From positions 1,116,001 through 1,180,000 of the forward strand of contig CAVSDT010000002.1 in the NCBI GenBank assembly GCA_963726825.1: DNA of 64,000 nucleotides, in the 5' to 3' direction. Both the position numbers and the translations under genes were made by a program. The notes beneath the pieces are model-generated. The model searched no databases. It was not told where the DNA came from and was given only the letters and a program-made list of their open reading frames with translations. The stretch comes from DATLGB01 sp963726825. Lineage in GTDB: Bacteria > Actinomycetota > Thermoleophilia > Solirubrobacterales > Solirubrobacteraceae. Each line of letters begins with the position of its first letter. Position 1 is the stretch's first letter. Below are positions 28,270-36,354 of this stretch, piece by piece.

Positions 28270-29592
28270 ATGCCGAGCTTCCACGTCACCACGTTCGGGT
28301 GCCAGATGAACGAGCACGACTCGGAGCGGATGAAGGGCATGCTCGAGTCGCTCGGGTACGCCGAGGCGCCGGCCCGCGACGACGCCGACCTCATCCTCTT
28401 CAACACCTGCTCGATCCGCGAGAAGGCGGACGAGCGGTTCGTCTCCCACCTCCAGCACGCCGCGTTCCTCAAGCGCCAGGACCCCGAGCGCGTGATCGGC
28501 GTCGGCGGCTGCTGGGCGCAGTCGGTCAAGGACGAGGTCTTCCGCCAGTTCCCCTACGTCGACGTCGCCTTCGGCCCCGGCCAGGTGCACAAGCTCGCGG
28601 AGTTCCTGACGAGCGACAGCCTCACCGCGCAGGGCTTCTTCGAGTTCGAGGGCTTCACCGGCCACCTGCCGCCCAAGCGTGCCCGCGAGACCCAGGCGTG
28701 GGTGCAGATCAGCGCCGGCTGCAACATGAAGTGCTCCTACTGCATCGTCCCCTCGACGCGGGGCCGCGAGGTCTCGCGCCCCCTGGAGGAGCTCGTCGCG
28801 GAGGTCAGCGGCCTCGTCGCCGACGGTGTCCGCGAGGTCACGCTGCTCGGGCAGAACGTCAACTCCTACGGGACCCGGCTGCGGCCGCAGCGCTCCTTCG
28901 CCGAGCTGCTGCACGCCCTGGACGCCATCGACGGCCTCGACCGGATCCGCTACACGAGCCCGCATCCCTCGCACATGGGGGAGGACGTCGTCCGCGCCCA
29001 CGCCGAGCTCGCCTCGGTCTGCGAGCACGTCCACCTGCCGCTGCAGGCCGGCTCGTCGCGCGTCCTGAAGGCGATGCGGCGCACCTACGACCGCGGGCGC
29101 TTCCTGGACCGCGTCGCCCTGCTGCGCGAGCACGTGCCCGACATCGCGATCACGACCGACATCATCGTCGGGTTCCCGGGGGAGACGGAGGCCGACTTCG
29201 CCGAGACCCTCGAGGTCTGCGAGACGGTCGGCTTCGACGGCGCGTTCACCTTCAACTACTCACCGCGCCGCCACACGGAGGCCGCGGAGTTCACGGCGGG
29301 GCTGGTCGCCCCCGAGGTCATGGCCGACCGGATGGACCGGCTCGTCGCGGTCGTGCAGCGGCGGGCCCGGGAGCGCGCGCAGCGGTTCGTCGGCCGCACG
29401 CTCGACGTGCTGGTGGAGGGCGCGGCGCGGCGCGACCCGTCCCAGCTGCGCGGGAAGTCGCGCTTCGGCAAGACGGTCTACTTCACGGGCCTCGGGGCTG
29501 CGGGCGAGGTCGTGCCCGTGCAGATCCACAGCGCAACGTCGCAGACGCTGACCGGCGAGGCCTCGCTGCTCGCCAACCTCGTGGCGTCGTAG
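28270..29592 (+). CDS. miaB: tRNA-2-methylthio-N6-dimethylallyladenosine synthase MiaB
   Basis: Radical SAM methylthiotransferase acting on i6A37 of tRNAs made by MiaA (gene at 33.6 kb). The 440-aa protein has the N-terminal UPF0004 domain with cluster cysteines in TTFGCQMNEHDSE, FNTCSIREKA and GVGGCWAQ. The radical SAM motif CNMKCSYC (CxxxCxxC) lies near residue 152, with LLGQNVNSYG and HLPLQAGSSRVLKAMRR, and a C-terminal TRAM domain (FVGRTLDVLVEGAARR) completes it. All six cluster Cys are present. ATG 28270 is supported by the -10 box 10 nt upstream. Confidence 0.97.
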   Translation: MPSFHVTTFGCQMNEHDSERMKGMLESLGYAEAPARDDADLILFNTCSIREKADERFVSHLQHAAFLKRQDPERVIGVGGCWAQSVKDEVFRQFPYVDVAFGPGQVHKLAEFLTSDSLTAQGFFEFEGFTGHLPPKRARETQAWVQISAGCNMKCSYCIVPSTRGREVSRPLEELVAEVSGLVADGVREVTLLGQNVNSYGTRLRPQRSFAELLHALDAIDGLDRIRYTSPHPSHMGEDVVRAHAELASVCEHVHLPLQAGSSRVLKAMRRTYDRGRFLDRVALLREHVPDIAITTDIIVGFPGETEADFAETLEVCETVGFDGAFTFNYSPRRHTEAAEFTAGLVAPEVMADRMDRLVAVVQRRARERAQRFVGRTLDVLVEGAARRDPSQLRGKSRFGKTVYFTGLGAAGEVVPVQIHSATSQTLTGEASLLANLVAS

Positions 29593-29628
29593 CGATTCGC
29601 AACTGCCGGTTCCGGGCACACCCGGCGC

Positions 29629-30462
29629 ATGGCTGAAGATCGAATCTGGTTCATCACGGGTGCCTCCCGGGGCTTCGGCAAGGAGTTCGCCAAGGCCGCG
29701 CTCGAGCGCGGCGACAAGGTGGCCGCCACGGCGCGCGACACCTCCGCGGTCGACGACCTCGTCGAGGCGTACGGGGACGCCGTGCTGCCCGTCGAGCTCG
29801 ACGTCACCGACCGCGCGAACGTCGACGCCGCCGTCTCGCAGGCCCACGAGCACTTCGGGCGTCTGGACATCGTCGTCAACAACGCCGGCTTCGGGCTCGC
29901 CGGCGGGGTGGAGGAGGTCACGGACGAGCAGCTCGAGCAGCAGCTCGACGTCAACCTCTTCGGCGCCCTCTGGGTCACCCGTCGCGTCCTGCCGATCCTG
30001 CGCGAGCAGAAGTCCGGCTGGATCGTCCAGGTCTCCTCGATCGGCGGCCTCGCCGCGTTCCCGGGCTTCGGCATCTACCACGCGTCCAAGTGGGCCCTCG
30101 AGGGCGTCTCCGAGACCCTCGCGCAGGAGGTCGCCGACCTCGGCATCAAGGTCATGATGGTCGAGCCGTCGGGCTTCCGTACCGACTGGGCCGGCAACTC
30201 GATGTCGCGCGCCGAGCCGATCGCCGACTACGCCAGCGTGCTCGGGGAGTTCCACGAGCGCATGCAGGAGGAGAACAACGGCACCCAGCCCGGCAACCCC
30301 GAGAAGGCCGCCACCGCGCTGATCGAGGCGCTGGACTCCGACGACCCGCCGTTTCGCCTGCTGCTGGGCAACCGGGCCTTCGAGACGGCTGTGGACCGCT
30401 ACGAGTCGCGCCTCGAGGGCTTTCGCAAGGTCGAGGCCATCGCTCGCGGCGCCGACGACTAG
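29629..30462 (+). CDS. Short-chain dehydrogenase/reductase (classical SDR)
   Basis: NAD(P)-dependent oxidoreductase of 277 aa. It has the cofactor motif TGASRGFGKEFAKAAL, NNAGFGLAG, Ser in VQVSSIGG, the active-site YHASK in GIYHASKWALEGVS and VEPSGFRTDW. The Arg-Gly after TGAS and the ATARD segment suggest NADP(H) preference. The layout matches the oxidoreductase group annotated as SDR with unknown substrate. It is the only SDR next to miaB and is not coupled to it (36-bp gap). Confidence 0.9.
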   Translation: MAEDRIWFITGASRGFGKEFAKAALERGDKVAATARDTSAVDDLVEAYGDAVLPVELDVTDRANVDAAVSQAHEHFGRLDIVVNNAGFGLAGGVEEVTDEQLEQQLDVNLFGALWVTRRVLPILREQKSGWIVQVSSIGGLAAFPGFGIYHASKWALEGVSETLAQEVADLGIKVMMVEPSGFRTDWAGNSMSRAEPIADYASVLGEFHERMQEENNGTQPGNPEKAATALIEALDSDDPPFRLLLGNRAFETAVDRYESRLEGFRKVEAIARGADD

Positions 30463-30480
30463 GCGCCCTTCCGTCTGCCC

Positions 30481-30506
30481 CTCATGCGAACATGCGTTCG
30501 CATGAG
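30481..30506 (+). promoter_or_regulatory. SOS (LexA) box, GAAC-N4-GTTC inside a perfect 11-bp inverted repeat
   Basis: CTCATGCGAAC at 30481-30491 is followed by ATGC and then the exact reverse complement GTTCGCATGAG at 30496-30506. The core CGAAC-N4-GTTCG is the LexA operator known from Mycobacterium and other actinobacteria. It spans the start region of the radical SAM gene, so bound LexA would block its transcription directly. Confidence 0.8.
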
Positions 30507-31671
30507 GTGGCACGAGCAGATCGCGTGGAAGGACCAGGAGCAGCGGCTCCCCGGCCTGGGTGACGCCGGGGCCGTGGTGCGCACCTTCGACGCGCCGGAG
30601 GCGCTGGACACCCGCTTTTACGAGATCCGCGCGAAGTCGGTCCTCAATCGCGTCCCCGGGGCGACGAAGCTCCCGTTCGGCTGGACGGTGAACCCCTACC
30701 GGGGCTGCAGCCACGCCTGCTGCTACTGCTTCGCCCGTCCGACGCACGAGTACCTCGGCCTCGACGCCGGGCGGGACTTCGATCGGGAGATCATCGTCAA
30801 GGTCAACGCGCCGGAGGTGCTGCGGGTGCAGCTGGCCCGGCCGTCGTGGAGCGGGGACCACATCGCGCTGGGGACCAACACCGATCCCTACCAGTGGGTG
30901 GAGGGCCGCTACAAGCTCACCCGGGGGATCCTCGAGGCGCTGCGTGACGCCCGCAACCCGTGCTCGGTGCTGACGAAGTCCCCGCTGCTGCTGCGCGACC
31001 TGGACGTGATGCTCGAGCTCGTCGAGCTCGTCGGGTTCTCGGCGTGCCTGTCGATCCCCACCCTGGACGAGCAGGCCTGGCGCGCGACGGAGCCGCACAC
31101 GCCGCATCCGCGCAAGCGGCTGGAGGCGGTGGCCAGGCTCAACGCGGCCGGAGTCCCGACGGGGGTGCTCGTCGCACCGCTGATGCCCGGCATCAACGAC
31201 GCGCCCGAGCAGGTCGAGGCGGTGGTGGCGGCCTGCGACGAGGCGGGGGCGACCCGGATCGGTGGGCAGGCGCTGTTCCTGCGCGGATCGACGCGTGACG
31301 TGTTCATGGGGTGGCTGCGGCAACAGCGCCCCGACCTCGTCGCACGCTACGAGGCGCTCTACGGGCAACGGGCACGGCTGGCCGGGGCGGAGAGGCGCAC
31401 GGTCGAGGGGCCGCTCTCGACCCGGGTCGCCGCGCGCCGGCGGCCGGACATGGCGGCCCGGTTCCAGCGCGGGGCGCCGGTGGCGGAGCTCGGCCGTGCG
31501 CACGACGGCGGCGACCGCCCGGCGGAGGGGTTCGCCGGGCTGCCCGTCGCCGTGCGTGCCGGCACGGTCACCGGCGTCGGGCGCAGCGATGCGGATGCCC
31601 CTGCAGGGCGCGAACGCCCAGCCGGTGCGGCCGGACGCACCCCGGAACCGGTCCAGGAGGCGTTGTTCTAG
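30502..31671 (+). CDS. Rv2578c-family radical SAM protein (spore-photoproduct-lyase-like), SOS-regulated
   Basis: Radical SAM protein of 389 aa with the cluster motif GCSHACCYCFARPTHEYLG (CxxxCxxC near residues 69-76), the family-typical LPFGWTVNPYRG and LGTNTDPYQW, TKSPLLLRDLD and LIAPLMPG-like VLVAPLMPGIND. This is the Rv2578c group, distantly related to SplB DNA-repair enzymes; its reaction is not known to me. The C-terminal 90 residues are low-complexity and end EPVQEALF. ATG 30502 is chosen since family members begin MRW; an ATG at 30484 also lies within the operator. The LexA box over the start strongly suggests a DNA-damage role. Confidence 0.88.
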   Translation: MRWHEQIAWKDQEQRLPGLGDAGAVVRTFDAPEALDTRFYEIRAKSVLNRVPGATKLPFGWTVNPYRGCSHACCYCFARPTHEYLGLDAGRDFDREIIVKVNAPEVLRVQLARPSWSGDHIALGTNTDPYQWVEGRYKLTRGILEALRDARNPCSVLTKSPLLLRDLDVMLELVELVGFSACLSIPTLDEQAWRATEPHTPHPRKRLEAVARLNAAGVPTGVLVAPLMPGINDAPEQVEAVVAACDEAGATRIGGQALFLRGSTRDVFMGWLRQQRPDLVARYEALYGQRARLAGAERRTVEGPLSTRVAARRRPDMAARFQRGAPVAELGRAHDGGDRPAEGFAGLPVAVRAGTVTGVGRSDADAPAGRERPAGAAGRTPEPVQEALF

Positions 31672-31730
31672 CGGGCTGTGAGGCAGGGCACAGGTGGGGT
31701 GGATCGGCCCATGTGCAGGGCAATCACGGG

Positions 31731-31736
31731 TACCCC
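31731..31736 (+). promoter_or_regulatory. -10 box TACCCC for the MscS-like gene
   Basis: TACCCC ends 7 nt before the ATG at 31744; no ribosome site is present, again a leaderless-type start. Confidence 0.4.
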
Positions 31737-31743
31737 TCGTGCA

Positions 31744-32697
31744 ATGCCCTTTCCGCTGCGACAACGCATCGAGCGCACCCGCCCCGGTGGCGCCCGCGCC
31801 CTGAAGGCGTCGGCACGACAGGCGGCCAAGCGCGCCCGCATGGAGCTCCTCGTGGTGATCCCGCTCCTCGCGGCGGTCATCCTCGTCAACGCCCACCGAC
31901 AGGACTGGTTCCCCGCCGAGGCGCAGACCGCGGTCCGCGTCGGGGTCGCCGTCGGCATCGGGCTGCTCGGCGTCCTGCTGTCCCGCGACCTCGGCCGCAG
32001 CGCGGTGCCCTGGCTGTTCCGGCGCCTGGACGTCGGCACGGCCGGGGTGATCGGGTTCCTCCTGCGCCTCGCGCTCCTGGTCACGACGGTCCTCGCCGTG
32101 TGCTCCGTGGTCGGGATCGACTCCGGCACGCTGGCCATCGGCGGCGCGGTGTTCGCGGTCGTCTTCGGCCTCGCGGCCCAGCAGACGCTCGGCAACGTGA
32201 TCGCCGGCCTCGTGATCATCGCCGCTCAGCCGTTCCGGGTGGGGGAGCGCGTACGCATGCAGGCCGGCGGGCTCGCCGGGCAGCTCGAGGGCACGGTCAC
32301 CAGCCAGGGGCTGCTCTACACGACCCTCGCCCAGGGGTCGGACTCGATCATGGTGCCGAACACGACGGTGCTTTCCGCCGCGGTCGTCCCGCTGCGCGAG
32401 CCCTCCGGCGTCGACCTGCGCGCGCGCCTGCGCCCCGACGTCAAGCCAACCGAGGTCCAGGCCGCCGTCGGACGCGGCGTCCGCACGGAGGTTCGCGGCG
32501 AGATCCAGGTCGGGCTCGAGGAGGTCGACGCCGACGCGGTCGTCGTGCGCGTCAACGCCACGCCGGAGAACGCCGAGGAGGGCGCCCAGCTCGCCGATGA
32601 GGTCCTCGCCGCGATCGGCACCCTTGCCGTCGAGGGGCGCACAGGCGAGCGTGAAGCGGCCCGCAGCGGCCCGCGCCGCCGCGGCGCGCACGTCTAG
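31744..32697 (+). CDS. MscS-family mechanosensitive channel
   Basis: The 317-aa inner-membrane protein has three to four transmembrane helices. The pore-lining TM3 is followed by the MscS signature FGLAAQQTLGNVIAGLVIIA, then the beta domain QPFRVGERVRMQAGGLAGQL, GTVTSQGLLYTTLAQGSDSI and MVPNTTVLSAAVVPL. The C-terminal alpha-beta domain is present and ends in a basic tail. Such channels release osmolytes on hypo-osmotic shock. The TAG stop is shared with the convergent SDR gene in CTAG at 32694-32697. Confidence 0.9.
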   Translation: MPFPLRQRIERTRPGGARALKASARQAAKRARMELLVVIPLLAAVILVNAHRQDWFPAEAQTAVRVGVAVGIGLLGVLLSRDLGRSAVPWLFRRLDVGTAGVIGFLLRLALLVTTVLAVCSVVGIDSGTLAIGGAVFAVVFGLAAQQTLGNVIAGLVIIAAQPFRVGERVRMQAGGLAGQLEGTVTSQGLLYTTLAQGSDSIMVPNTTVLSAAVVPLREPSGVDLRARLRPDVKPTEVQAAVGRGVRTEVRGEIQVGLEEVDADAVVVRVNATPENAEEGAQLADEVLAAIGTLAVEGRTGEREAARSGPRRRGAHV

Positions 32698-33485
32698 CGC
32701 TTGTCGCGCTGCGCCTCGCCCATGCGCTCGCCGATGGCCCGGGCCCCGAGCACGCGCTGCACGGCGTTGACCGGCCGCGGCGCGAGCCCGGCCAGGGCGG
32801 CGCCGACCTTGATCGGCAGGGACGCGACGTCGACCTCGGCGCGACCGCCCTCCACGGCGCGAACGACCGCCCGGGCCACGGCCTCCGGGCGCTTGGCACC
32901 CGCGTAGAACGGCAGCTCGACGCCGGCGTCGTCGAGCATCCCGGCGCCGGTGATGAAGCCGGGGAAGACGGTCGAGACGCCCACGCCGGTGCCGATCAGG
33001 TCCTCGCGCAGGCCGAGCGCGAAGCCGCGCAGGCCGAACTTCGTCGCGGAGTAGACGCCGGACCCGGGCGAGGCGGCCTTGCCCGAGAGGGAGGAGATGA
33101 AGACGACGTGGCCGCTGCCGCGCACGACCATCGGCTCCGCCAGCGCCCGGGCGAGCAGCATCGGTGCGCGCAGGTTGACGTCGATGGCCCGCTCGAGCTG
33201 CTCCGGCGTGTACTCGAGCACCGGCCCACTCGCGGGGAGGCCGGCGTTAGCCACCAGCAGGTCGATGTCACCGGCGGCGGCGACCAGCTCCTCCACGCCG
33301 GACGCGGTCGCCAGGTCCGCGACGATCGGCTCGCCGTCGACGGCCGCCGCGACCCGCTCGAGCACGTCAGCGCGCCGGCCCGTGAGCACGAGCCGCGCCC
33401 CGCGCGCCCGAAGCCCGTGGGCGATCGCCTGGCCGAGGCCGCCCGTCGCGCCCGTCACGAGCGCCCGCCGTCCGTGCAGGTTCAT
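32694..33485 (-). CDS. Short-chain dehydrogenase/reductase, DltE-like group
   Basis: The 263-aa SDR has RRALVTGATGGLGQAIAHGL at the N terminus, LLVANAGLPASG, Ser in VFISSLSGKAASPGSG, the catalytic YSATKFGLRGFALGL and VSTVFPGFI. The C-terminal part (PEAVARAVVRAVEGGRAEVD) and the length match the SDRs often annotated DltE/YqjQ-like, whose substrates are unknown. ATG 33485 is preceded by GGAAGGA. It is divergent from miaA across an intergenic inverted repeat and convergent with the MscS gene. Confidence 0.9.
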   Translation of the reverse strand: MNLHGRRALVTGATGGLGQAIAHGLRARGARLVLTGRRADVLERVAAAVDGEPIVADLATASGVEELVAAAGDIDLLVANAGLPASGPVLEYTPEQLERAIDVNLRAPMLLARALAEPMVVRGSGHVVFISSLSGKAASPGSGVYSATKFGLRGFALGLREDLIGTGVGVSTVFPGFITGAGMLDDAGVELPFYAGAKRPEAVARAVVRAVEGGRAEVDVASLPIKVGAALAGLAPRPVNAVQRVLGARAIGERMGEAQRDKR

Positions 33486-33539
33486 GCGCCCATCCTTCCC
33501 GAACCGCGGCCGCGGCGCGCCCCCGTCGCCGCCGCGGCG

Positions 33540-33615
33540 CGCAACCCGGGCACGTCGTGGTGGGTGGGGACCTCGAACGTGCCCCACCCCCGAGCGCCGC
33601 GTCAACCGGGTTGCG
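33540..33615. repeat. Inverted repeat between SDR and miaA
   Basis: Perfect 10-bp arms CGCAACCCGG (33540-33549) and CCGGGTTGCG (33606-33615) enclose a further nested pair (GGGCACGT with ACGTGCCC) and G/C-run complementarity. The right arm ends 12 nt before the miaA ATG, so folding would affect miaA expression or mark an operator. Confidence 0.5.
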
Positions 33616-33627
33616 AGACTCCGGCTC

Positions 33628-34530
33628 ATGCCGTCCGTCCTCGCCCTGTTCGGGCCCACCGGCGTGGGGAAGACCGCCGTCGCCGTCGCCGTGGCGGAGC
33701 GACTGCGCGCGCGGGGGGAGGACCCCGTCGCCATCGGGGCCGACGCGATGCAGGTCTACGCCGGGCTCGAGATCCTGACCGGCGCGGCGTCGCCGGCCGA
33801 GCGGGAGCGGCTCGAGCACCGCCTGGTCGGCGTCCTCGCGGTCGACGACCCGTGCAGCGCGGGGCGGTACGCGACGATGGCGCACGCCGAGATCGACGCC
33901 GCGCTCGCCGCCGGCCGCACACCGCTGGTCCTGGGCGGTACCGGGCTGTACCTGCGCGCCGCGCTCGCCGACCTCGAGCTGCGGCCCCCGGCGGATCCGG
34001 CGCGGCGGGCCGCCCGCACGGAGGATCTGCGCCGGCGCGGGCCGGCGGCGCTCCACGAGGAGCTCACCGCCAAGGACCCGGCCGCGGCGGCGCGCACCCC
34101 GGTCACGGATCCGCACCGCCTCGTCCGCGCGCTCGAGCTGCTCGACGGTGGGCACGTCCCGCCGCCCGGTGCGGAGTCGAGCCGCCTGTGGACCACCGAC
34201 ACCCGCCTGCCGACCCGTCTGGTCGCCCTGACGATGGACCGGGACGAGCTCTACGCGCGCATCGAGGACCGCGTCGATGCGATGGTCCTCGCCGGGGCGC
34301 AGGCGGAGGTGCACGCCGCGGAGGCCGCGGGCGCCGCCGAGACCGTCCGCAAGGCGGTCGGCTACCGCGAGCTGCTCGCGGGCGACGTCGACGCGATGAA
34401 GCGCGCGAGCCGCCAGTACGCGCGCCGTCAGCTGACCTGGCTGCGCAAGCTCGACGGGGCCGAGCGCATCGACGTCACCGGCCGCACCCCGGAGGACGTC
34501 GCCGCCGAGATCGTCCCCGACGGCACCTAA
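33628..34530 (+). CDS. miaA: tRNA dimethylallyltransferase MiaA
   Basis: Transfers the dimethylallyl group to A37 of tRNAs reading U-starting codons; MiaB then thiomethylates it. The 300-aa protein has P-loop LFGPTGVGKTAVAVAVA, IGADAMQVYAGLEILTG, HRLVGVLAVDD, the GGTGLYLRAAL motif, DPHRLVRALELL and the C-terminal RRQLTWLRKLDG. Length is normal. ATG 33628 follows the inverted repeat. The stop codon TAA lies inside another perfect inverted repeat (34525-34574). dapF follows 57 bp downstream. Confidence 0.96.
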   Translation: MPSVLALFGPTGVGKTAVAVAVAERLRARGEDPVAIGADAMQVYAGLEILTGAASPAERERLEHRLVGVLAVDDPCSAGRYATMAHAEIDAALAAGRTPLVLGGTGLYLRAALADLELRPPADPARRAARTEDLRRRGPAALHEELTAKDPAAAARTPVTDPHRLVRALELLDGGHVPPPGAESSRLWTTDTRLPTRLVALTMDRDELYARIEDRVDAMVLAGAQAEVHAAEAAGAAETVRKAVGYRELLAGDVDAMKRASRQYARRQLTWLRKLDGAERIDVTGRTPEDVAAEIVPDGT

Positions 34531-34574
34531 AGTCGCGTTCGTGCTGCTCCAGCGACAGATCCGCGACTTTAGGT
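34525..34574. repeat. Perfect 13-bp inverted repeat over the miaA stop codon
   Basis: ACCTAAAGTCGCG (34525-34537) and its exact complement CGCGACTTTAGGT (34562-34574) enclose a 24-nt loop. The left arm contains the miaA TAA stop, the right arm ends 13 nt before the dapF start. The AT-bearing arms stand out in this genome. It may end miaA transcription, or be an operator or palindromic element. Confidence 0.65.
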
Positions 34575-34587
34575 CCGTGGGGGGACG

Positions 34588-35424
34588 GTGGGCGGGACGG
34601 TGACGGCGCGTCCGGTCCGGGTCGAGAAGTGGCAGGCGCTCGGCAACGACTACCTCATCGTCGAGGCGGCGCTCCTCCCGTGGGAGCTGACGCCGGCGCG
34701 CGTGCGGCGGCTGTGTGACCCGCACTTCGGGCCCGGCGCCGACGGGGTGCTCGAGCTGTCGGCGCCCACCGAGCGCGGGTTCGTCGCCCGCCTGCGCATC
34801 TTCAACCCCGACGGCTCGGAGGCCGAGCTGTCGGGCAACGGCGCCCGCGAGGCGATCCTCTACCTGCGCCACCGCGGCTGGACCGACGCGGACACGTTCT
34901 CGATCGAGACCGTCGCGGGGGAGATCCGCCCGACGATCACCGGCCCGGACACCTGCACGGTCGACATGGGCCGTGCGAGCCTGGGCGACGCGGGCGAGTC
35001 GCAGGGCCATCGCTTCCAGGCCGTGCGCATCGGCAACCCGCAGTGCGCCATCCGCGTCGACGACCTCGACACGCTCGAAGGGCTCGACCTGCCCGCGATC
35101 GGGCCCGGCATCGAGCACGACGACCAGTTCGCCCCCGGCCGCACCAACGTGTCGTTCTGGACCGAGCTCGCGCCGGACCGCATCCGGGCCCGGATCTTCG
35201 AGCGCGGCGTCGGCGAGACCCTCTCCTCGGGGACCGGCGCCAGCGGCGCCGCGGTCGCCCACGTCGCCCGCGGCGGCGATTCGCCCGTGACGGTCGTGCT
35301 CGACGGCGGCGAGCTCGTCGTGGACGTGGGGGAGGACCTCCACGTCGACCTCACCGGCTGGGCCGTGCCCGTCTACGCCGCGCAGCTCAGCCCCGAGCTC
35401 GTCGCGTCGCTCGCGGCCCTCTGA
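34588..35424 (+). CDS. dapF: Diaminopimelate epimerase-family protein lacking both catalytic cysteines
   Basis: The 278-aa protein aligns along its whole length with DapF, which interconverts LL- and meso-DAP by a two-cysteine acid-base mechanism. The first active-site block reads FNPDGSEAELSGNGARE where the family has GNGARC. The second reads FERGVGETLSSGTGAS where the family has ETxxCGTGA. The substrate-site GNPH is GNPQ. Fold motifs (KWQALGNDYLI, DGVLEL, GRTNVSFW) are intact, so this is not a decayed gene. It sits between miaA and dapD as actinobacterial dapF does. It could be a Cys-independent epimerase (Glu/Ser pair) or have changed reaction. Start ATG- or GTG-type at 34588. Confidence 0.85.
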   Translation: MGGTVTARPVRVEKWQALGNDYLIVEAALLPWELTPARVRRLCDPHFGPGADGVLELSAPTERGFVARLRIFNPDGSEAELSGNGAREAILYLRHRGWTDADTFSIETVAGEIRPTITGPDTCTVDMGRASLGDAGESQGHRFQAVRIGNPQCAIRVDDLDTLEGLDLPAIGPGIEHDDQFAPGRTNVSFWTELAPDRIRARIFERGVGETLSSGTGASGAAVAHVARGGDSPVTVVLDGGELVVDVGEDLHVDLTGWAVPVYAAQLSPELVASLAAL

Positions 35425-35442
35425 GACCCCACCGGCACCCGG

Positions 35443-35448
35443 TAGCGT
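35443..35448 (+). promoter_or_regulatory. -10 box TAGCGT for dapD
   Basis: TAGCGT ends 9 nt before the dapD ATG at 35458 and no ribosome site intervenes, indicating a leaderless dapD transcript separate from dapF. Confidence 0.55.
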
Positions 35449-35457
35449 GCCGGGACG

Positions 35458-36354
35458 ATGAGCAGCGCAGCCGCCCACGGCCTGGCGACCTTCGCCGGCG
35501 ACCGCATCCTCGACGCCTGGTTCCCGCGTCCCGTCCTCGGCACCGAGCCCGCCGACGTCTCCGAGCTCAGCGCCCGCACCGACCCCGCGCGCGGGGTCGA
35601 GCGGCGACCGATCACGGTGACGATCGACCTCGACCAGCCGCCGGCCGACGTCCCCGACCTCTACCTGCGGCTGCAGCTGCTCTCGCACACGCTCGTCGCG
35701 CCGCACGGCCTCGACCTCGACGGCATCTTCGGCCTGCTGCCCAACAACGCCTGGACGGCCGCCGGCCCGGTCGACCCCGCGCAGGTCGAGACGCTGCGCG
35801 CCCGCGGCGAGCTCCCGCGCGTGACCTCCGTGGACAAGTTCCCGCCCCTGCTCGACTACGTGATCCCGAGCGGCGTCCGGATCGCCGACGGCACGCGCGT
35901 CCGGCTCGGCGCCCACCTCGCGAGCGGCACGACCGTCATGCACGAGGGCTTCGTCAACTACAACGCCGGAACGCTCGGCGCCTCGATGGTCGAGGGCCGC
36001 ATCTCCGCCGGGGTCGTCGTGGGCGACGGCTCCGACGTCGGCGGCGGCGCCTCGATCATGGGGACGCTCTCCGGCGGCGGCAAGGCGACCATCACGATCG
36101 GCCGCAACTGCCTCATCGGCGCCAACGCCGGCGTCGGCATCTCGCTCGGTGACGGCTGCGTCGTCGAGGCCGGCCTCTACGTCACCGCCGGCACGCCGGT
36201 CACCCTCCCCGACGAGTCCGTGGTCAAGGCGGGTGCCCTCTCAGGCGAGGCCGACCTCCTGTTCCGCCGCAACGGCGTCAGCGGCCGCGTCGAGGGGCTG
36301 GCGCGCACCGGCTCCTGGGGCGAGCTCAACGCCGCCCTGCACGCCAACGACTAG
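35458..36354 (+). CDS. dapD: Tetrahydrodipicolinate N-succinyltransferase DapD (actinobacterial type)
   Basis: Succinyl-CoA-dependent acylation of tetrahydrodipicolinate, first step of the succinylase route. The 298-aa protein is of the actinobacterial group (Rv1201c-like). An N-terminal domain contains RRPITVTIDLDQPPAD and FGLLPNNAWTAAGP. Left-handed beta-helix repeats follow (VRLGAHLASGTTVMHEGFVN, GASMVEGRISAGVVVGDGSD, GGGASIMGTLSGGGKATITI) and a C-terminal GLYVTAGTPVTLPD. It overlaps the convergent dapC stop in CTAG (36351-36354). With dapC and dapE adjacent, the three succinylase-branch genes are clustered. Confidence 0.96.
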   Translation: MSSAAAHGLATFAGDRILDAWFPRPVLGTEPADVSELSARTDPARGVERRPITVTIDLDQPPADVPDLYLRLQLLSHTLVAPHGLDLDGIFGLLPNNAWTAAGPVDPAQVETLRARGELPRVTSVDKFPPLLDYVIPSGVRIADGTRVRLGAHLASGTTVMHEGFVNYNAGTLGASMVEGRISAGVVVGDGSDVGGGASIMGTLSGGGKATITIGRNCLIGANAGVGISLGDGCVVEAGLYVTAGTPVTLPDESVVKAGALSGEADLLFRRNGVSGRVEGLARTGSWGELNAALHAND

